Positions 35,289 through 47,160 of a stretch of 64,000 bases of DNA are shown here, piece by piece. Position 1 is the stretch's first letter. Each line of letters starts with the position of its first letter. Origin of the DNA: Fodinibacter sp038258215. Its GTDB lineage: Bacteria; Actinomycetota; Actinomycetes; Actinomycetales; Dermatophilaceae. The notes under the pieces were generated by a model, which saw only the letters and a list, made by a program, of their open reading frames with translations, made no database searches and was not told the origin of the DNA. Both the position numbers and the translations under genes were made by a program. The stretch covers positions 62,001-126,000 of the forward strand of contig JBBSQC010000005.1 in NCBI GenBank assembly GCA_038258215.1. Reading direction: 5' to 3'.

Positions 35289-36581
35289 TCAGCCCTGGGC
35301 GCGGCGGGCGAACCGGGGGAAGGCGTCGGCGCCGGCGTACACGGCGGCGTCGTCGAGCTCCTCCTCGATCCGTAGCAGCTGGTTGTACTTCGCGACCCGC
35401 TCCGAGCGCGCCGGGGCACCGGTCTTGATCTGGCCACAGTTGGTGGCGACGGCGAGGTCGGCGATCGTGGTGTCCTCGGTCTCCCCGGAGCGGTGGCTCA
35501 TCATGCAGCGGTAGCCGCTGCGGTGCGCCATGTCGACCGCGTCGAGGGTCTCGGTGAGCGACCCGATCTGGTTGACCTTGACGAGCAGCGCGTTGGCCGT
35601 GCCCGATGCGATGCCGCGGGCGAGGCGCTCGGGGTTGGTGACGAAGAGGTCGTCGCCGACGATCTGCACCTGGTCACCGAGCCGGTCGGTCATGGCCTTC
35701 CAGCCGTCCCAGTCGTCCTCGTGGAGCGGGTCCTCGATGGAGACCAGCGGGTATGCCGCGACGAGGTCGGCGTAGTAGTCGACCATCTCCTCGGCGGTCT
35801 TGGTGCCGCCCTCGAAGGTGTAGGAGCCGTCGTCGAAGAACTCGGACGCCGCGACGTCGAGCGCGAGGGCGATCTGCTCACCGGGGGTGTAGCCGGCCTT
35901 CTCGATGGCCTCGAGGATGAGGTCGAGTGCGGCCCGGTTGGACTCGAGGTTCGGCGCGAAGCCGCCCTCGTCACCGAGCCCCGTGGCCAGGCCCTTCTCC
36001 TTCAGCACGCCCTTGAGCGCGTGGTAGACCTCGGCGCCCCAGCGCAGGGCCTCACGGAAGGTCTCGGCGCCGATCGGCGCGATCATGAACTCCTGGATGT
36101 CCACGTTGGAGTCGGCGTGGCTTCCGCCGTTGAGGATGTTCATCATCGGCACGGGGAGCACGTGTGCGTTGGGGCCGCCGACGTAGCGGAACAGCGGCAG
36201 GTCGGCGGAGTCCGCGGCGGCGCGGGCCACGGCGAGCGAGACGCCGAGGATCGCGTTGGCGCCGATCTTCTCCTTGTTGGCGGTGCCGTCGATGGCGAGC
36301 ATCTCGGCGTCGACGAGCCGCTGCTCACTGGCGTCGAAACCGAGGAGCTTGGGGCCGAGCTCGTCGATCACCGCGTCGACGGCCTTCTCGACGCCCTTGC
36401 CGAGGTAGCGGTTCTTGTCTCCGTCGCGCCGCTCGGACGCCTCGAACGCGCCGGTGGAGGCGCCGCTGGGCACGGCCGCCCGCGCGAGGGTGCCGTCGTC
36501 GAGGGCGACCTCGACCTCGACCGTGGGGTTGCCGCGCGAGTCGAGGATCTCGCGCGCGCCTACTGCCTCGATGCTGGCCAC
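35289..36581 (-). CDS. eno: enolase (phosphopyruvate hydratase)
   Basis: Glycolytic enzyme that converts 2-phosphoglycerate to PEP. The 430-residue protein is full length with EILDSRGNPTVEVEV at the start, AVPSGASTGAFEA, GDEGGFAPNL, SIEDPLHEDDWDGW (metal-ligand Asp/Glu), VGDDLFVTN, LVKVNQIGSLTETLDAV (catalytic Lys) and MMSHRSGETED. GTG at 36581 is the start. It is followed closely by divIC, DUF501 and ppx, as in mycobacteria, and this linkage of a glycolytic gene with division genes is a general actinobacterial trait. Confidence 0.97.
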   Translation of the reverse strand: MASIEAVGAREILDSRGNPTVEVEVALDDGTLARAAVPSGASTGAFEASERRDGDKNRYLGKGVEKAVDAVIDELGPKLLGFDASEQRLVDAEMLAIDGTANKEKIGANAILGVSLAVARAAADSADLPLFRYVGGPNAHVLPVPMMNILNGGSHADSNVDIQEFMIAPIGAETFREALRWGAEVYHALKGVLKEKGLATGLGDEGGFAPNLESNRAALDLILEAIEKAGYTPGEQIALALDVAASEFFDDGSYTFEGGTKTAEEMVDYYADLVAAYPLVSIEDPLHEDDWDGWKAMTDRLGDQVQIVGDDLFVTNPERLARGIASGTANALLVKVNQIGSLTETLDAVDMAHRSGYRCMMSHRSGETEDTTIADLAVATNCGQIKTGAPARSERVAKYNQLLRIEEELDDAAVYAGADAFPRFARRAQG

Positions 36582-36681
36582 ACCGTGCTCCTGGGGATGG
36601 TGACGAATGGGTTCGGCTCCGAGCCTAGTCCCAGCGCCCCGGCATCCCCCTGAGCGACCCGCACCCCCCTCCCCCACTTCG

Positions 36682-37608
36682 TCAGCGAGAGGCGTGGAAG
36701 GCCAGGGCGATCGCGGTGCCGACGCGGGCGTTGTTCCGCACCAGGGCGAGGTTGGTCCGCAGAGACCGGCCGTCGGAGAGCTCGATGATCCGGCCGAGGA
36801 GGTAGGGGGTGATGTCCTTGCCGCGGATGCCGCCCGCCTCGCAGTCGGCGAGCGCCTGCTCGATCACGGCGTCGATGTCGCCGCGCGCCATCTCGTCCTC
36901 CGCCGGCACCGGGTTCGCGATCGACACCCCGCTGCCGAGCCCGAGGTCCCAGGTGGCGTGCATCAACGCGGCGACCTGCTCGGGGGTGTCGAGCCGCATC
37001 GGGGCGGCCAGCCCACTGGACCGGGAGAAGAAGGAGGGGAACTCGTCGGTGCCGTAGCCGACGACGGGGACACCGAGGGTCTCGAGCACCTCAAGGGTGC
37101 GGCCGATGTCGAGGATCGACTTCACCCCGGCGGAGATCACCGCCACCTCGGTGCGCGAGAGCTCGGTCAGGTCGGCGGAGACGTCCATCGAGTCCTGCGC
37201 GCCCCGGTGCACCCCGCCGAGGCCGCCCGTGACGAAGACCCGGATGCCGGCCAGTGCCGCGATCCGCATGGTGCTGGCGACGGTGGTGGCACCGTGCGAC
37301 CCGGTGGCGAGCACGTAGGGCAGGTCACGGACGCTGACCTTGGGGATGGCGCCGTTCGAGCCGAGCAGCTCGAGCTCGTCGTCGTCCAGGCCCACGGTCG
37401 GGCGGCCGTCGAGAACGGCGATCGTCGCCGGCACCGCGCCACCGTCACGCACGATCTGCTCCACCTCGCGGGCCATCGCCACGTTGTGCGGGTAGGGCAT
37501 GCCGTGGCTGATGATCGTCGACTCGAGCGCGACGACCGGGTCTCCGGCAGCGAGCGCCGCGATGACCTCGGGGGCGACCTTGAGCATCGGGTGCGTGGTG
37601 GTGGTCAT
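36682..37608 (-). CDS. psuG: pseudouridine-5'-phosphate glycosidase
   Basis: PsuG splits pseudouridine 5'-phosphate into uracil and ribose 5-phosphate. The 308-residue protein contains VALESTIISHGMPYP near residue 26 (with the conserved Glu), GNPVPAED-like NPVPAEDEM and GGIRGKDITPYLLGRIIELSDGRSL (start near 263), with the active-site Lys and Asn regions. It overlaps the upstream psuK gene by 4 bases, so the kinase and glycosidase are coupled for pseudouridine salvage. Confidence 0.93.
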   Translation of the reverse strand: MTTTTHPMLKVAPEVIAALAAGDPVVALESTIISHGMPYPHNVAMAREVEQIVRDGGAVPATIAVLDGRPTVGLDDDELELLGSNGAIPKVSVRDLPYVLATGSHGATTVASTMRIAALAGIRVFVTGGLGGVHRGAQDSMDVSADLTELSRTEVAVISAGVKSILDIGRTLEVLETLGVPVVGYGTDEFPSFFSRSSGLAAPMRLDTPEQVAALMHATWDLGLGSGVSIANPVPAEDEMARGDIDAVIEQALADCEAGGIRGKDITPYLLGRIIELSDGRSLRTNLALVRNNARVGTAIALAFHASR

Positions 37609-38753
37609 CCGTGGAGCTCCTCGAGTGCCGGCTGGGTGGGGGTCAGGTGAGCCGCGACGAGCGCCGCGGTGAGGTCGGTGCGGACGGTGTCGGGTGAGGC
37701 GCAGGTGAGGGCGGCGAGCACCTGCCCGTAGCGGGCTGAGTCGATCGCGTCGGCGCCGCCCAACAGCGAGTGCACGTATCCGGCCGTCATCGCGTCGCCG
37801 GCCCCGGTGACGTCGGCGACCTCGACGGGGGAGGCTGGCACCAGGACGACCCGGGGGCCGTCAGGGGCGTCGACCGAGACCAGGCTGCCTCGGGTGCCGC
37901 GGCGCACCCAGACGTGCTCCACCCCGCGGCCGTGCAGCACCAGGGCCGCCTCGGCGAGCCCGTCGGGTGTGTCGGGCACCGTCCGCCCGACGAGGGCCGC
38001 CAGCTCGTCGACGTTGGGCGTGACCGTGTGCAGGCGGACCGAGCCGTCGAGCACCGGCGCCACCTGGGCGGCCTTGGCGACGCTGACCGGCTCGAGCACG
38101 GCGAGGACCCCTGCCTCCGCGGCCGCCGACAGCAGCCACCGCACGACGTCCGCGTCGAGGTTCGCATCGACGACGAGGGCGTCGGCTCCCCCCAGGAGGG
38201 AGGGCACCATCCCGAGGTCGGGCACGGTCAGCTCGTCGGTGGCCCGCATGTCGGCGACGGCGATGAGGAGGTCACCACCGTCGTCGAGGACCGCGGCATA
38301 CGTCCCCGTGGGGTGTGGTGAGACCACGACGTGACCGCAGTCGACCCCGGCCGCGGTGGTGCGGGCCAGCACGGTCGTGGCCGCCGGGTCGTCCCCGACG
38401 GCGGCGACGAGCGTGGTGGGGGTGCCGAGGCGGGCGAGGTTCTCGGCGATGTTGCGACCCACGCCGCCGGCGGTCCACGACGCGGCTCCGGGGTTGCTCG
38501 TGGCGAGCACCGGTGGCCCGGCGGTGCGCACCTTGGTGTCGAGCACCGCCCCGCCGGCGACCAGCACGGAGTGGGCGTCGGGGCACAGGAGGTAACCCCG
38601 ACCGCGCACGACACCCTTCTTCATGAGGTTGCTCAGGTGCACCGACACGCCCGCTCGGGTCGAGCCGATGCGCTCGGCCAGCGCCGCCGCGTCGAGCAGC
38701 GGGTCGGACCGCAGCAGGGTCACGATCTCGCGCTCCCGGGCCGTCAGTTTCAC
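37605..38753 (-). CDS. psuK: PfkB-family pseudouridine kinase with N-terminal winged-helix domain
   Basis: The 382-residue protein has a MarR/AsnC-like winged HTH at 1-60 (REREIVTLLRSDPLLDAAALAERI; GSTRAGVSVHLSNLMKKGVV) fused to a PfkB kinase domain: GGVGRNIAENLARLG (substrate/sugar-binding) and VTGAGDAMTAGYV (nucleotide anion hole, with catalytic Asp). By coupling to psuG it should be pseudouridine kinase. The fused HTH suggests it senses its own substrate and regulates its promoter, as in some other HTH-PfkB proteins. GTG at 38753 follows TAGGGT by 6 bases, so the transcript may be leaderless. Confidence 0.88.
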   Translation of the reverse strand: MKLTAREREIVTLLRSDPLLDAAALAERIGSTRAGVSVHLSNLMKKGVVRGRGYLLCPDAHSVLVAGGAVLDTKVRTAGPPVLATSNPGAASWTAGGVGRNIAENLARLGTPTTLVAAVGDDPAATTVLARTTAAGVDCGHVVVSPHPTGTYAAVLDDGGDLLIAVADMRATDELTVPDLGMVPSLLGGADALVVDANLDADVVRWLLSAAAEAGVLAVLEPVSVAKAAQVAPVLDGSVRLHTVTPNVDELAALVGRTVPDTPDGLAEAALVLHGRGVEHVWVRRGTRGSLVSVDAPDGPRVVLVPASPVEVADVTGAGDAMTAGYVHSLLGGADAIDSARYGQVLAALTCASPDTVRTDLTAALVAAHLTPTQPALEELHG

Positions 38754-38759
38754 GTTGTA

Positions 38760-38789
38760 ACCCTAAAGGAAACTTGGTGATCCAAGCAA
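38760..38789 (-). promoter_or_regulatory. psuK promoter with palindromic operator and leaderless start
   Basis: On the minus strand, TTGCTT (38784-38789), an 18-base spacer and TAGGGT (38760-38765) lie just before the GTG start at 38753; only 6 bases separate the -10 and the start codon, typical of leaderless actinobacterial transcripts. An inverted repeat CTTGG-ATCA-CCAAG (38773-38786) overlaps the -35 and spacer, where a repressor would block RNA polymerase. Confidence 0.5.
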
Positions 38790-38875
38790 GAGCGTGATCT
38801 CAAGGGAGTCGAGGGGTCGTGACCCGCCGAGCTCGCCGGTCGCGCGGTCCGCGCGTCGTGACCCCTGGACCGGGC

Positions 38876-39832
38876 TCAGGTCGCGTCGTCGGCGAGGGAC
38901 CGCAGCGCGTCCCGCACCTCGCGCTCGGCCTGCTCCAGGCGTGTCCTGGCCTCCTCGAGCCGGCGCAGCGCCGAGGGGTCTGGCTCCAGGCCGCGCCGGC
39001 GGACCCGGGCCAGCACCTTCTCGGCCGCCAGGTGGCCGGGCAGGGAGGTGGGGATGCCGTGGAGCAGGTCGGCGGCATACCCGCCACCGTCGTCCGTGGT
39101 CGATGGTGCCTTCTCCCCGGCCTTGATCCGCTCCCAGGCCGCCTCGACCTCCTCGGGGGTCTGCGCGTCCCCGTCGGCGAAGACGTGCGGGTGCCGGCGC
39201 ACGAGCTTGTCGACGAGCCGCCCGGCGACGGTGTCGATGTCGAACGCGCCCTCCGCCGCCTCCTCGGCGACCCGGGCGTGGAAGACCACTTGGAGCAGCA
39301 CGTCGCCGAGCTCCTCGGCGATCAGCCCGGGGTCTCCGCCGTCGATGGCCTCCAGGGCCTCGTGGGCCTCCTCGAGGAGGTAGGGCGCGAGCGTGGCGTG
39401 GGTCTGCTCCGCGTCCCAGGGGCAGCCGCCGGGCGAGCGGAGCCGGTCCATCGTCGCGACGACGTCGAGCAGCCGCCCACCCTGCACGTCCCACGAGCCG
39501 ACCACCAGCTCGACATCGGGCGGCGACTCCAGGCGCGAGACCTCGGAGGCGATCGCGTCGGCGAGACCGGGGTCCCCGTCGGACGATCCGAGCCACGCGA
39601 CGCTCTCACGTGCGGCCCGCTCGACGAGGTGGCGGGCGAGGGCGGCGTTGCCGAAGTCCTCCACCACCACGACCACGGCACCGGCCTCCTCGACCGCCTC
39701 CACGAGGGGGTCGTCGGCAAGGGCGGCGAGCCGCACGTCAGCGCTGACGATGCTCTGCCACGCCCCGTGCGACAGCAGCCCGGGAGCGATGCGGGGGGAG
39801 GTGACGACCAGGCAGAGTCGCCCCGCTGTCAC
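38876..39832 (-). CDS. mazG: nucleoside triphosphate pyrophosphohydrolase MazG
   Basis: MazG hydrolyses (d)NTPs to monophosphates, including oxidised nucleotides. The 318-residue protein has a non-conserved, actinobacterial N-terminal region of about 115 residues, then a single MazG domain: LRSPGGCPWDAEQTHATLAPYLLEEAHEALEAI (start about 130), with EELGDVLLQVVFHARVAEE carrying the EExxE/ExxD metal site, and RRHPHVFAD. The length and N-terminal extension resemble M. tuberculosis Rv1021 (MazG). The GTG overlaps the upstream lipoprotein stop by 4 bases, so the SurA-like gene, mazG and probably mfd are linked. Confidence 0.92.
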   Translation of the reverse strand: MTAGRLCLVVTSPRIAPGLLSHGAWQSIVSADVRLAALADDPLVEAVEEAGAVVVVVEDFGNAALARHLVERAARESVAWLGSSDGDPGLADAIASEVSRLESPPDVELVVGSWDVQGGRLLDVVATMDRLRSPGGCPWDAEQTHATLAPYLLEEAHEALEAIDGGDPGLIAEELGDVLLQVVFHARVAEEAAEGAFDIDTVAGRLVDKLVRRHPHVFADGDAQTPEEVEAAWERIKAGEKAPSTTDDGGGYAADLLHGIPTSLPGHLAAEKVLARVRRRGLEPDPSALRRLEEARTRLEQAEREVRDALRSLADDAT

Positions 39833-40362
39833 GAGCTGGCTGTGTCGAGGGTGACCCAGGTCGGCAGCCCCAGGTCGACCGTCGCGGTCTCGGCGTTGAA
39901 GGTGCCATATCGTGGGTTGACCTCGACGTCCTGGCTGCGGAGCTGGTCACTGAGCTGCACCGTGTCGTCCTCGGTGAGCTGGCCACCCTGCTGCGCCGTG
40001 GTGATGGACGATGCGAGACGGATGATCTCCAGCGTGGAGCTGGCGGGCTGGTCGACCCCCCGGGTCTGCGCCTCACGGGTCGCGACGGAGTCGGAGACCA
40101 CGAGGCCGCGGCCGGTGAGGAAGTCGAGGACGACCGGCGCCTGGATGAGCGCGGTGAGGGTGCTGCTCGGGGTGAGCTTGGACTGCAGCAGAGCCGGGTC
40201 CATGCCGTTGACCTGCTGCATCGCGGTCGACACGTCGTCCTGGGAGATGACCGACCCGTCGATGACGGCGGCCGTGCTGGCCCTGGTCGAGCCGCACCCG
40301 GCGGTGGCGAGCGCGGCACCGAGGGCGAGCGTCGCCACGAGGCGGCGAACCGGAGGAGTCAC
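39829..40362 (-). CDS. SurA N-terminal domain-like lipoprotein
   Basis: The 177-residue product has a lipoprotein signal: VTPPVRRLVATLALGAALA then the lipobox ATAGC (Cys near 23). The mature part (STAAVIDGSVISQDDVSTAM ... ) resembles the SurA N-terminal chaperone domain, without a PPIase domain. This pairing of a SurA_N lipoprotein with mfd and mazG is usual in actinobacteria. GTG at 40362 has an AAAGGA site seven bases upstream; an in-frame ATG at 40383 is an alternative that would place a charged segment before the signal. Its role in protein folding or export is inferred. Confidence 0.82.
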   Translation of the reverse strand: MTPPVRRLVATLALGAALATAGCGSTRASTAAVIDGSVISQDDVSTAMQQVNGMDPALLQSKLTPSSTLTALIQAPVVLDFLTGRGLVVSDSVATREAQTRGVDQPASSTLEIIRLASSITTAQQGGQLTEDDTVQLSDQLRSQDVEVNPRYGTFNAETATVDLGLPTWVTLDTASS

Positions 40363-40391
40363 GGGGTGTCCTTTCACGATCATGGTCGACC

Positions 40392-44006
<3,615 letters not shown>

Positions 44007-44134
44007 GGGCTCCGTCTTCGGGCATGGGTGTCGGGCGACACCGAGCCCGGTACCACCCCGACCCGCTGACGCAGGTCTCAAGGGTACGACGACGCACCGA
44101 CACCCCCGACTCCCGGAGGAGGGCCACACGCAGG

Positions 44135-44161
44135 CGCCGCCCCGCGCGTGGCGGGGCGGCG
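44135..44161. terminator. hairpin terminator between the LAFTG-peptide gene and mfd
   Basis: Perfect 11-base arms CGCCGCCCCGC (44135-44145) and GCGGGGCGGCG (44151-44161) around a 5-base loop, downstream of the minus-strand stop at 44186. No T-tract. It should end transcription of the glycosyltransferase/peptide unit before mfd. Confidence 0.75.
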
Positions 44162-44185
44162 CTGGTCGCGCTGTGGGGGTGGGGC

Positions 44186-44338
44186 TCAGCGCTCGGTCTT
44201 CGGCGCCAGGCGCGTCAGCGCCAGCCCGGCCATGACGAGGGTGAAGCCGGCGACCACGTAGAAGAGGACGTTGACTCCGGTGAAGGCGAGGGTGGCCGTT
44301 CCGGCCGTGCTCGCGACTGCTGCCTTGCTGGTGTACAT
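44186..44338 (-). CDS. 50-residue LAFTG-type cell-wall anchor peptide
   Basis: This short ORF encodes MYTSKAAVASTAG, then TLAFTGVN, a hydrophobic stretch (about residues 22-43) and the basic end RLAPKTER. This is the layout of a sortase sorting signal (LAxTG, hydrophobic helix, positive tail), close to the LAFTG/LAxTG type of actinobacterial class E sortases, but without any long surface domain or signal peptide before it. AGGAAAGG lies five bases before the ATG, supporting translation. It is 12 bases after the glycosyltransferase stop, so cotranscribed with it. Alternatively it is simply a small single-pass membrane protein. Confidence 0.72.
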   Translation of the reverse strand: MYTSKAAVASTAGTATLAFTGVNVLFYVVAGFTLVMAGLALTRLAPKTER

Positions 44339-44350
44339 CTCGTACCTTTC

Positions 44351-45442
44351 CTATCGGGTGGGTGTGGTCTGGGGCTGGGGCGCAGCGGCGTGGTGACGCC
44401 ACTGCGGGTTCACGCCACGCAGCCGCTGGGCGACGGCGTGGAAGAAGAAGGCCTGCAGGAACAGGTCGTAGACGAGCTCGGGGACGAGCAGCGCGGCGGT
44501 GAAGCGGGCGGCGGGGCCTGCGCGCCACACCGTGACGACGCGCTCCAGGGCGAAGATGCCGCCGACGACGGTCCAGAACCACGAGAACGCGAGCTGGCCG
44601 TCGACGAGGGTGAAGGCCATCAGGGCCAGGTAGAGGAGCAGCATCGCGCTGGAGAGCAGGAGCCCGGCCTGCTGGCCCCAGTAGCGCCGGGTCACCGGGG
44701 TCCACCCGTAGGTGACGATGTTGTCGATGGCGCCGCGGTACCACCGCAGCCGCTGGTCGTGCAGCGCGCCCACCGTGGGCATGAGCTCGGTGTAGACGAG
44801 GCAGCCACGGGGCGAGACCAGCTGCCAGCCGATGGTCTTCAGGGCCAGGGTGATCTCGTTGTCCTCGGTGATCGCACCGGTGTCGTAGACCTCGCCCAGC
44901 CGGCCGGGGAGGGTGTCCCCGCGCGCAGCGGCGACCTGTCGCAGGGCCTCGACCCGGAACACCGACGCGGTGCCCGTGAGCACCTGCACCCGCCCCTGGC
45001 GCCGGCCGGTCTCCCGCGCGTAGCGGGCGTACTCGGCGGACTGGAGCCGTTGGAGGAGACCGGTGGGCTCGTCGCCGTGGAAGATGCCGCCGACGGCGCC
45101 CAGCTCCGAGCCCGTGCTCGGGTCCCCGAGACGGGCCATCACCTCGCGCATGTAGTCGACCCCCAGGCGGGTGTCGGCATCCATGACCAGCAGCACGTCC
45201 TGGCCGGCGAGGGCCACCGACGCCAGCGCCTGGTTCAGCGCACCGGCCTTCTTCGCGGTGTTGCCCACCGTGACGAAGACCTCGGCGCCGGCCGCGCGGG
45301 CCAGCTCGGCGGTGTCATCGGAGCAGTTGTCCGCGACCACGACGATCCGGTCGAAGGCCACGGCCTGGCCGGCGAGCGAAGCGATGGCAGAAGCGATCCC
45401 ACCTGCCTCGTCGTGGGCAGGGATCATGGCGATGACGGACAT
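44351..45442 (-). CDS. membrane-bound family 2 glycosyltransferase
   Basis: The 363-residue protein starts with VIAMIPAHDEAGGIASAIASL, a GT2 domain: VVVADNCSDDT, LVMDADTRLG (DxD metal site), ITEDNEITLALK (catalytic base region) and QRLRWYRGAIDN (QxxRW), all intact. Several transmembrane segments follow (about 270-345). These features fit processive enzymes such as cellulose or hyaluronan synthase-like proteins, but the product here is unknown. ATG 45442 follows GAGGGAGAGC. The next gene is a small LAFTG-anchor peptide, which suggests a cell-surface role. Confidence 0.87.
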   Translation of the reverse strand: MSVIAMIPAHDEAGGIASAIASLAGQAVAFDRIVVVADNCSDDTAELARAAGAEVFVTVGNTAKKAGALNQALASVALAGQDVLLVMDADTRLGVDYMREVMARLGDPSTGSELGAVGGIFHGDEPTGLLQRLQSAEYARYARETGRRQGRVQVLTGTASVFRVEALRQVAAARGDTLPGRLGEVYDTGAITEDNEITLALKTIGWQLVSPRGCLVYTELMPTVGALHDQRLRWYRGAIDNIVTYGWTPVTRRYWGQQAGLLLSSAMLLLYLALMAFTLVDGQLAFSWFWTVVGGIFALERVVTVWRAGPAARFTAALLVPELVYDLFLQAFFFHAVAQRLRGVNPQWRHHAAAPQPQTTPTR

Positions 45443-45765
45443 GCTCTCCCTCGGTTTCGTGTGACGTGGACGCTGGGTCCTCGTGGCGTGGACGCCGCAG
45501 CAACCCCCGTAGGGCTGCGGCCTGCACCGAGTCTCAGCGAGCAGTGAGCCCGGCCGAGGGCGAATAGGAGAATGAGCAACAACTTCATCCGAACGGTGGA
45601 TCCGGCTCCGCCGATGGGTCGATCCGCGGCGACCCGATCGGCTCTCTCGGGCGTAATTCCCCCATGTCCCGGCGGAGAAGGCGCCCATCGTGAAAACATG
45701 GGCTTCTCGGGGGCACGCTCCTGAGCCACTGACCTGTCCACCGTCGCTGAAGAGGCCGGAATCCC
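45443..45765. other. 323-base divergent intergenic region between a glycosyltransferase and the APS kinase gene
   Basis: No gene was recognised. A hairpin lies close to the glycosyltransferase start: GCCGCAGC (45494-45501) and GCTGCGGC (45514-45521) with a 12-base loop, in the 5' leader of the minus-strand transcript. It could be an attenuator or a structured leader, but I could not match a known riboswitch. Confidence 0.4.
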
Positions 45766-47160
45766 ATGACTGCCATCGGCCTCCCCGACCACGGCGGGCC
45801 GGAGCTCCTCACGCTCCCCCACGTGACCGCGGACCCCCTCGTGCTTCGTGACGTCGAGGCGTCGCTCCTCGGTCTGCTCGAGGACGAGCACGTGCTGGGC
45901 GGACCGGTGCGACCCGGCCCCAGCGGCGCCCGGGCCGTGCTGCTCGGTGCCGACCCCCAGCAGGGCGGCATCCTCATCCGCGACGACGAGCACACGCCCA
46001 TCGCCGCGCTGACCGACCTCACCGCGGTGGACGGTCCAGGCGCCCAGGGGCTCCTGGTGCGCGTTCGTCGGCGGGAGAGCGGCCAGCGCGCCGAGCTGGC
46101 CCTGCACCGGGCCGAGCTGCCCGGCGGCCCGACCAGCACGTCGACGGCGCTGATCGTGCTCGACCGACCCCCGACCGCTGCCGACGACTCGGCGCTCCGG
46201 GAGGCGCTGACCGCCGGCTCCCAGCTGTGGGTCGTCGTCCCCGACGCCCCCGGCGGCGAGCTCCCGCTGGCCGTGCTCGTCGCGACGGCCGAGGCCTGGC
46301 TGGCCGGGATCGGCGCCGACGCCTCACCCTCCGCCGCCGGGGTCCACTCCCGGCCCGGCGGCCCGACGATCCGGCTTCGCACCGCACCCCTCGGGTGGCG
46401 GGACCCGGCGAGCGACGGTGCCCTCGTCGCTCGGCTGGGGGAGGCACTGGGAGCAGGGCACACCTGCTGGCTGCGATCCGATCACGCAACGCCCGGCGCT
46501 CGGCAGTGGCAGACCGTCCTCGGCGCCCTCCACCGAGGTCGCTCCGAGGCCCTCGAGGGGGTGGCCGACGACATCGCGGCGATCCTGCTCCGCTGGCGGC
46601 CGGCTCGGAGCCGGCGTGGGCTGACGGTGATGTTCACCGGGCTGTCCGGCTCCGGCAAGTCGACGGTCGCCAGGGGCGTCTCCGAGTGGCTGCAGACCCA
46701 CACCGACCGTTCGGTCACGCTCCTCGACGGCGACGTCGTGCGCCAGATGCTCTCCTCCGGCCTGGGGTTCGACCGGGAGGGACGGGTCGCCAACGTGCGG
46801 CGGATCGGCTACGTCGCCGCCGAGGTCACCCGACACGGTGGCGTGGCGATCTGCGCCCCGATCGCGCCCTACGCCGAGACGCGCGCCGAGGTGCGGGCGA
46901 TGGTCGAGGCCGTCGGCGACTTCCTCCTCGTCCACGTGAACACCCCCATCGAGGTGTGTGAAGGGCGAGACCTCAAGGGCCTGTATGCGCGAGCCCGCGC
47001 CGGCACCCTCCCCGAGTTCACCGGGGTCTCCGACCCCTACGAGGAGCCGCACGACGCCGTCGTGCGGATCGACACGTCCGTGATGGAGAACAACGAGGCC
47101 GTGGCCCGGGTGATCTCGCTCCTGCGCGACGGTGGCTGGCTGGAAGGACATGACGTATGA
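45766..47160 (+). CDS. cysC: adenylyl-sulfate kinase with large uncharacterised N-terminal region
   Basis: The C-terminal part (about 285-464) is an APS kinase: FTGLSGSGKSTVA (P-loop near 291-303), LLDGDVVRQMLSSGLGFDREGR, VCEGRDLKGLYARARAG and FTGVSDPYEEP. It makes PAPS from APS. The N-terminal 285 residues do not show the ATP-sulfurylase motifs of the common fusion (no QxRN or HxGH), so this part is either a degenerate sulfurylase or another domain. No other sulfate-assimilation gene is present, but a TauE/SafE transporter follows with a 4-base overlap. PAPS use for sulfation rather than assimilation is possible. Confidence 0.85.
   Translation: MTAIGLPDHGGPELLTLPHVTADPLVLRDVEASLLGLLEDEHVLGGPVRPGPSGARAVLLGADPQQGGILIRDDEHTPIAALTDLTAVDGPGAQGLLVRVRRRESGQRAELALHRAELPGGPTSTSTALIVLDRPPTAADDSALREALTAGSQLWVVVPDAPGGELPLAVLVATAEAWLAGIGADASPSAAGVHSRPGGPTIRLRTAPLGWRDPASDGALVARLGEALGAGHTCWLRSDHATPGARQWQTVLGALHRGRSEALEGVADDIAAILLRWRPARSRRGLTVMFTGLSGSGKSTVARGVSEWLQTHTDRSVTLLDGDVVRQMLSSGLGFDREGRVANVRRIGYVAAEVTRHGGVAICAPIAPYAETRAEVRAMVEAVGDFLLVHVNTPIEVCEGRDLKGLYARARAGTLPEFTGVSDPYEEPHDAVVRIDTSVMENNEAVARVISLLRDGGWLEGHDV

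Noticed and set aside
45443..45765. A SAM, cobalamin or c-di-GMP riboswitch upstream of the glycosyltransferase or APS kinase
   Set aside because: A hairpin is present but none of the conserved core sequences matches; left as an unexplained leader structure.
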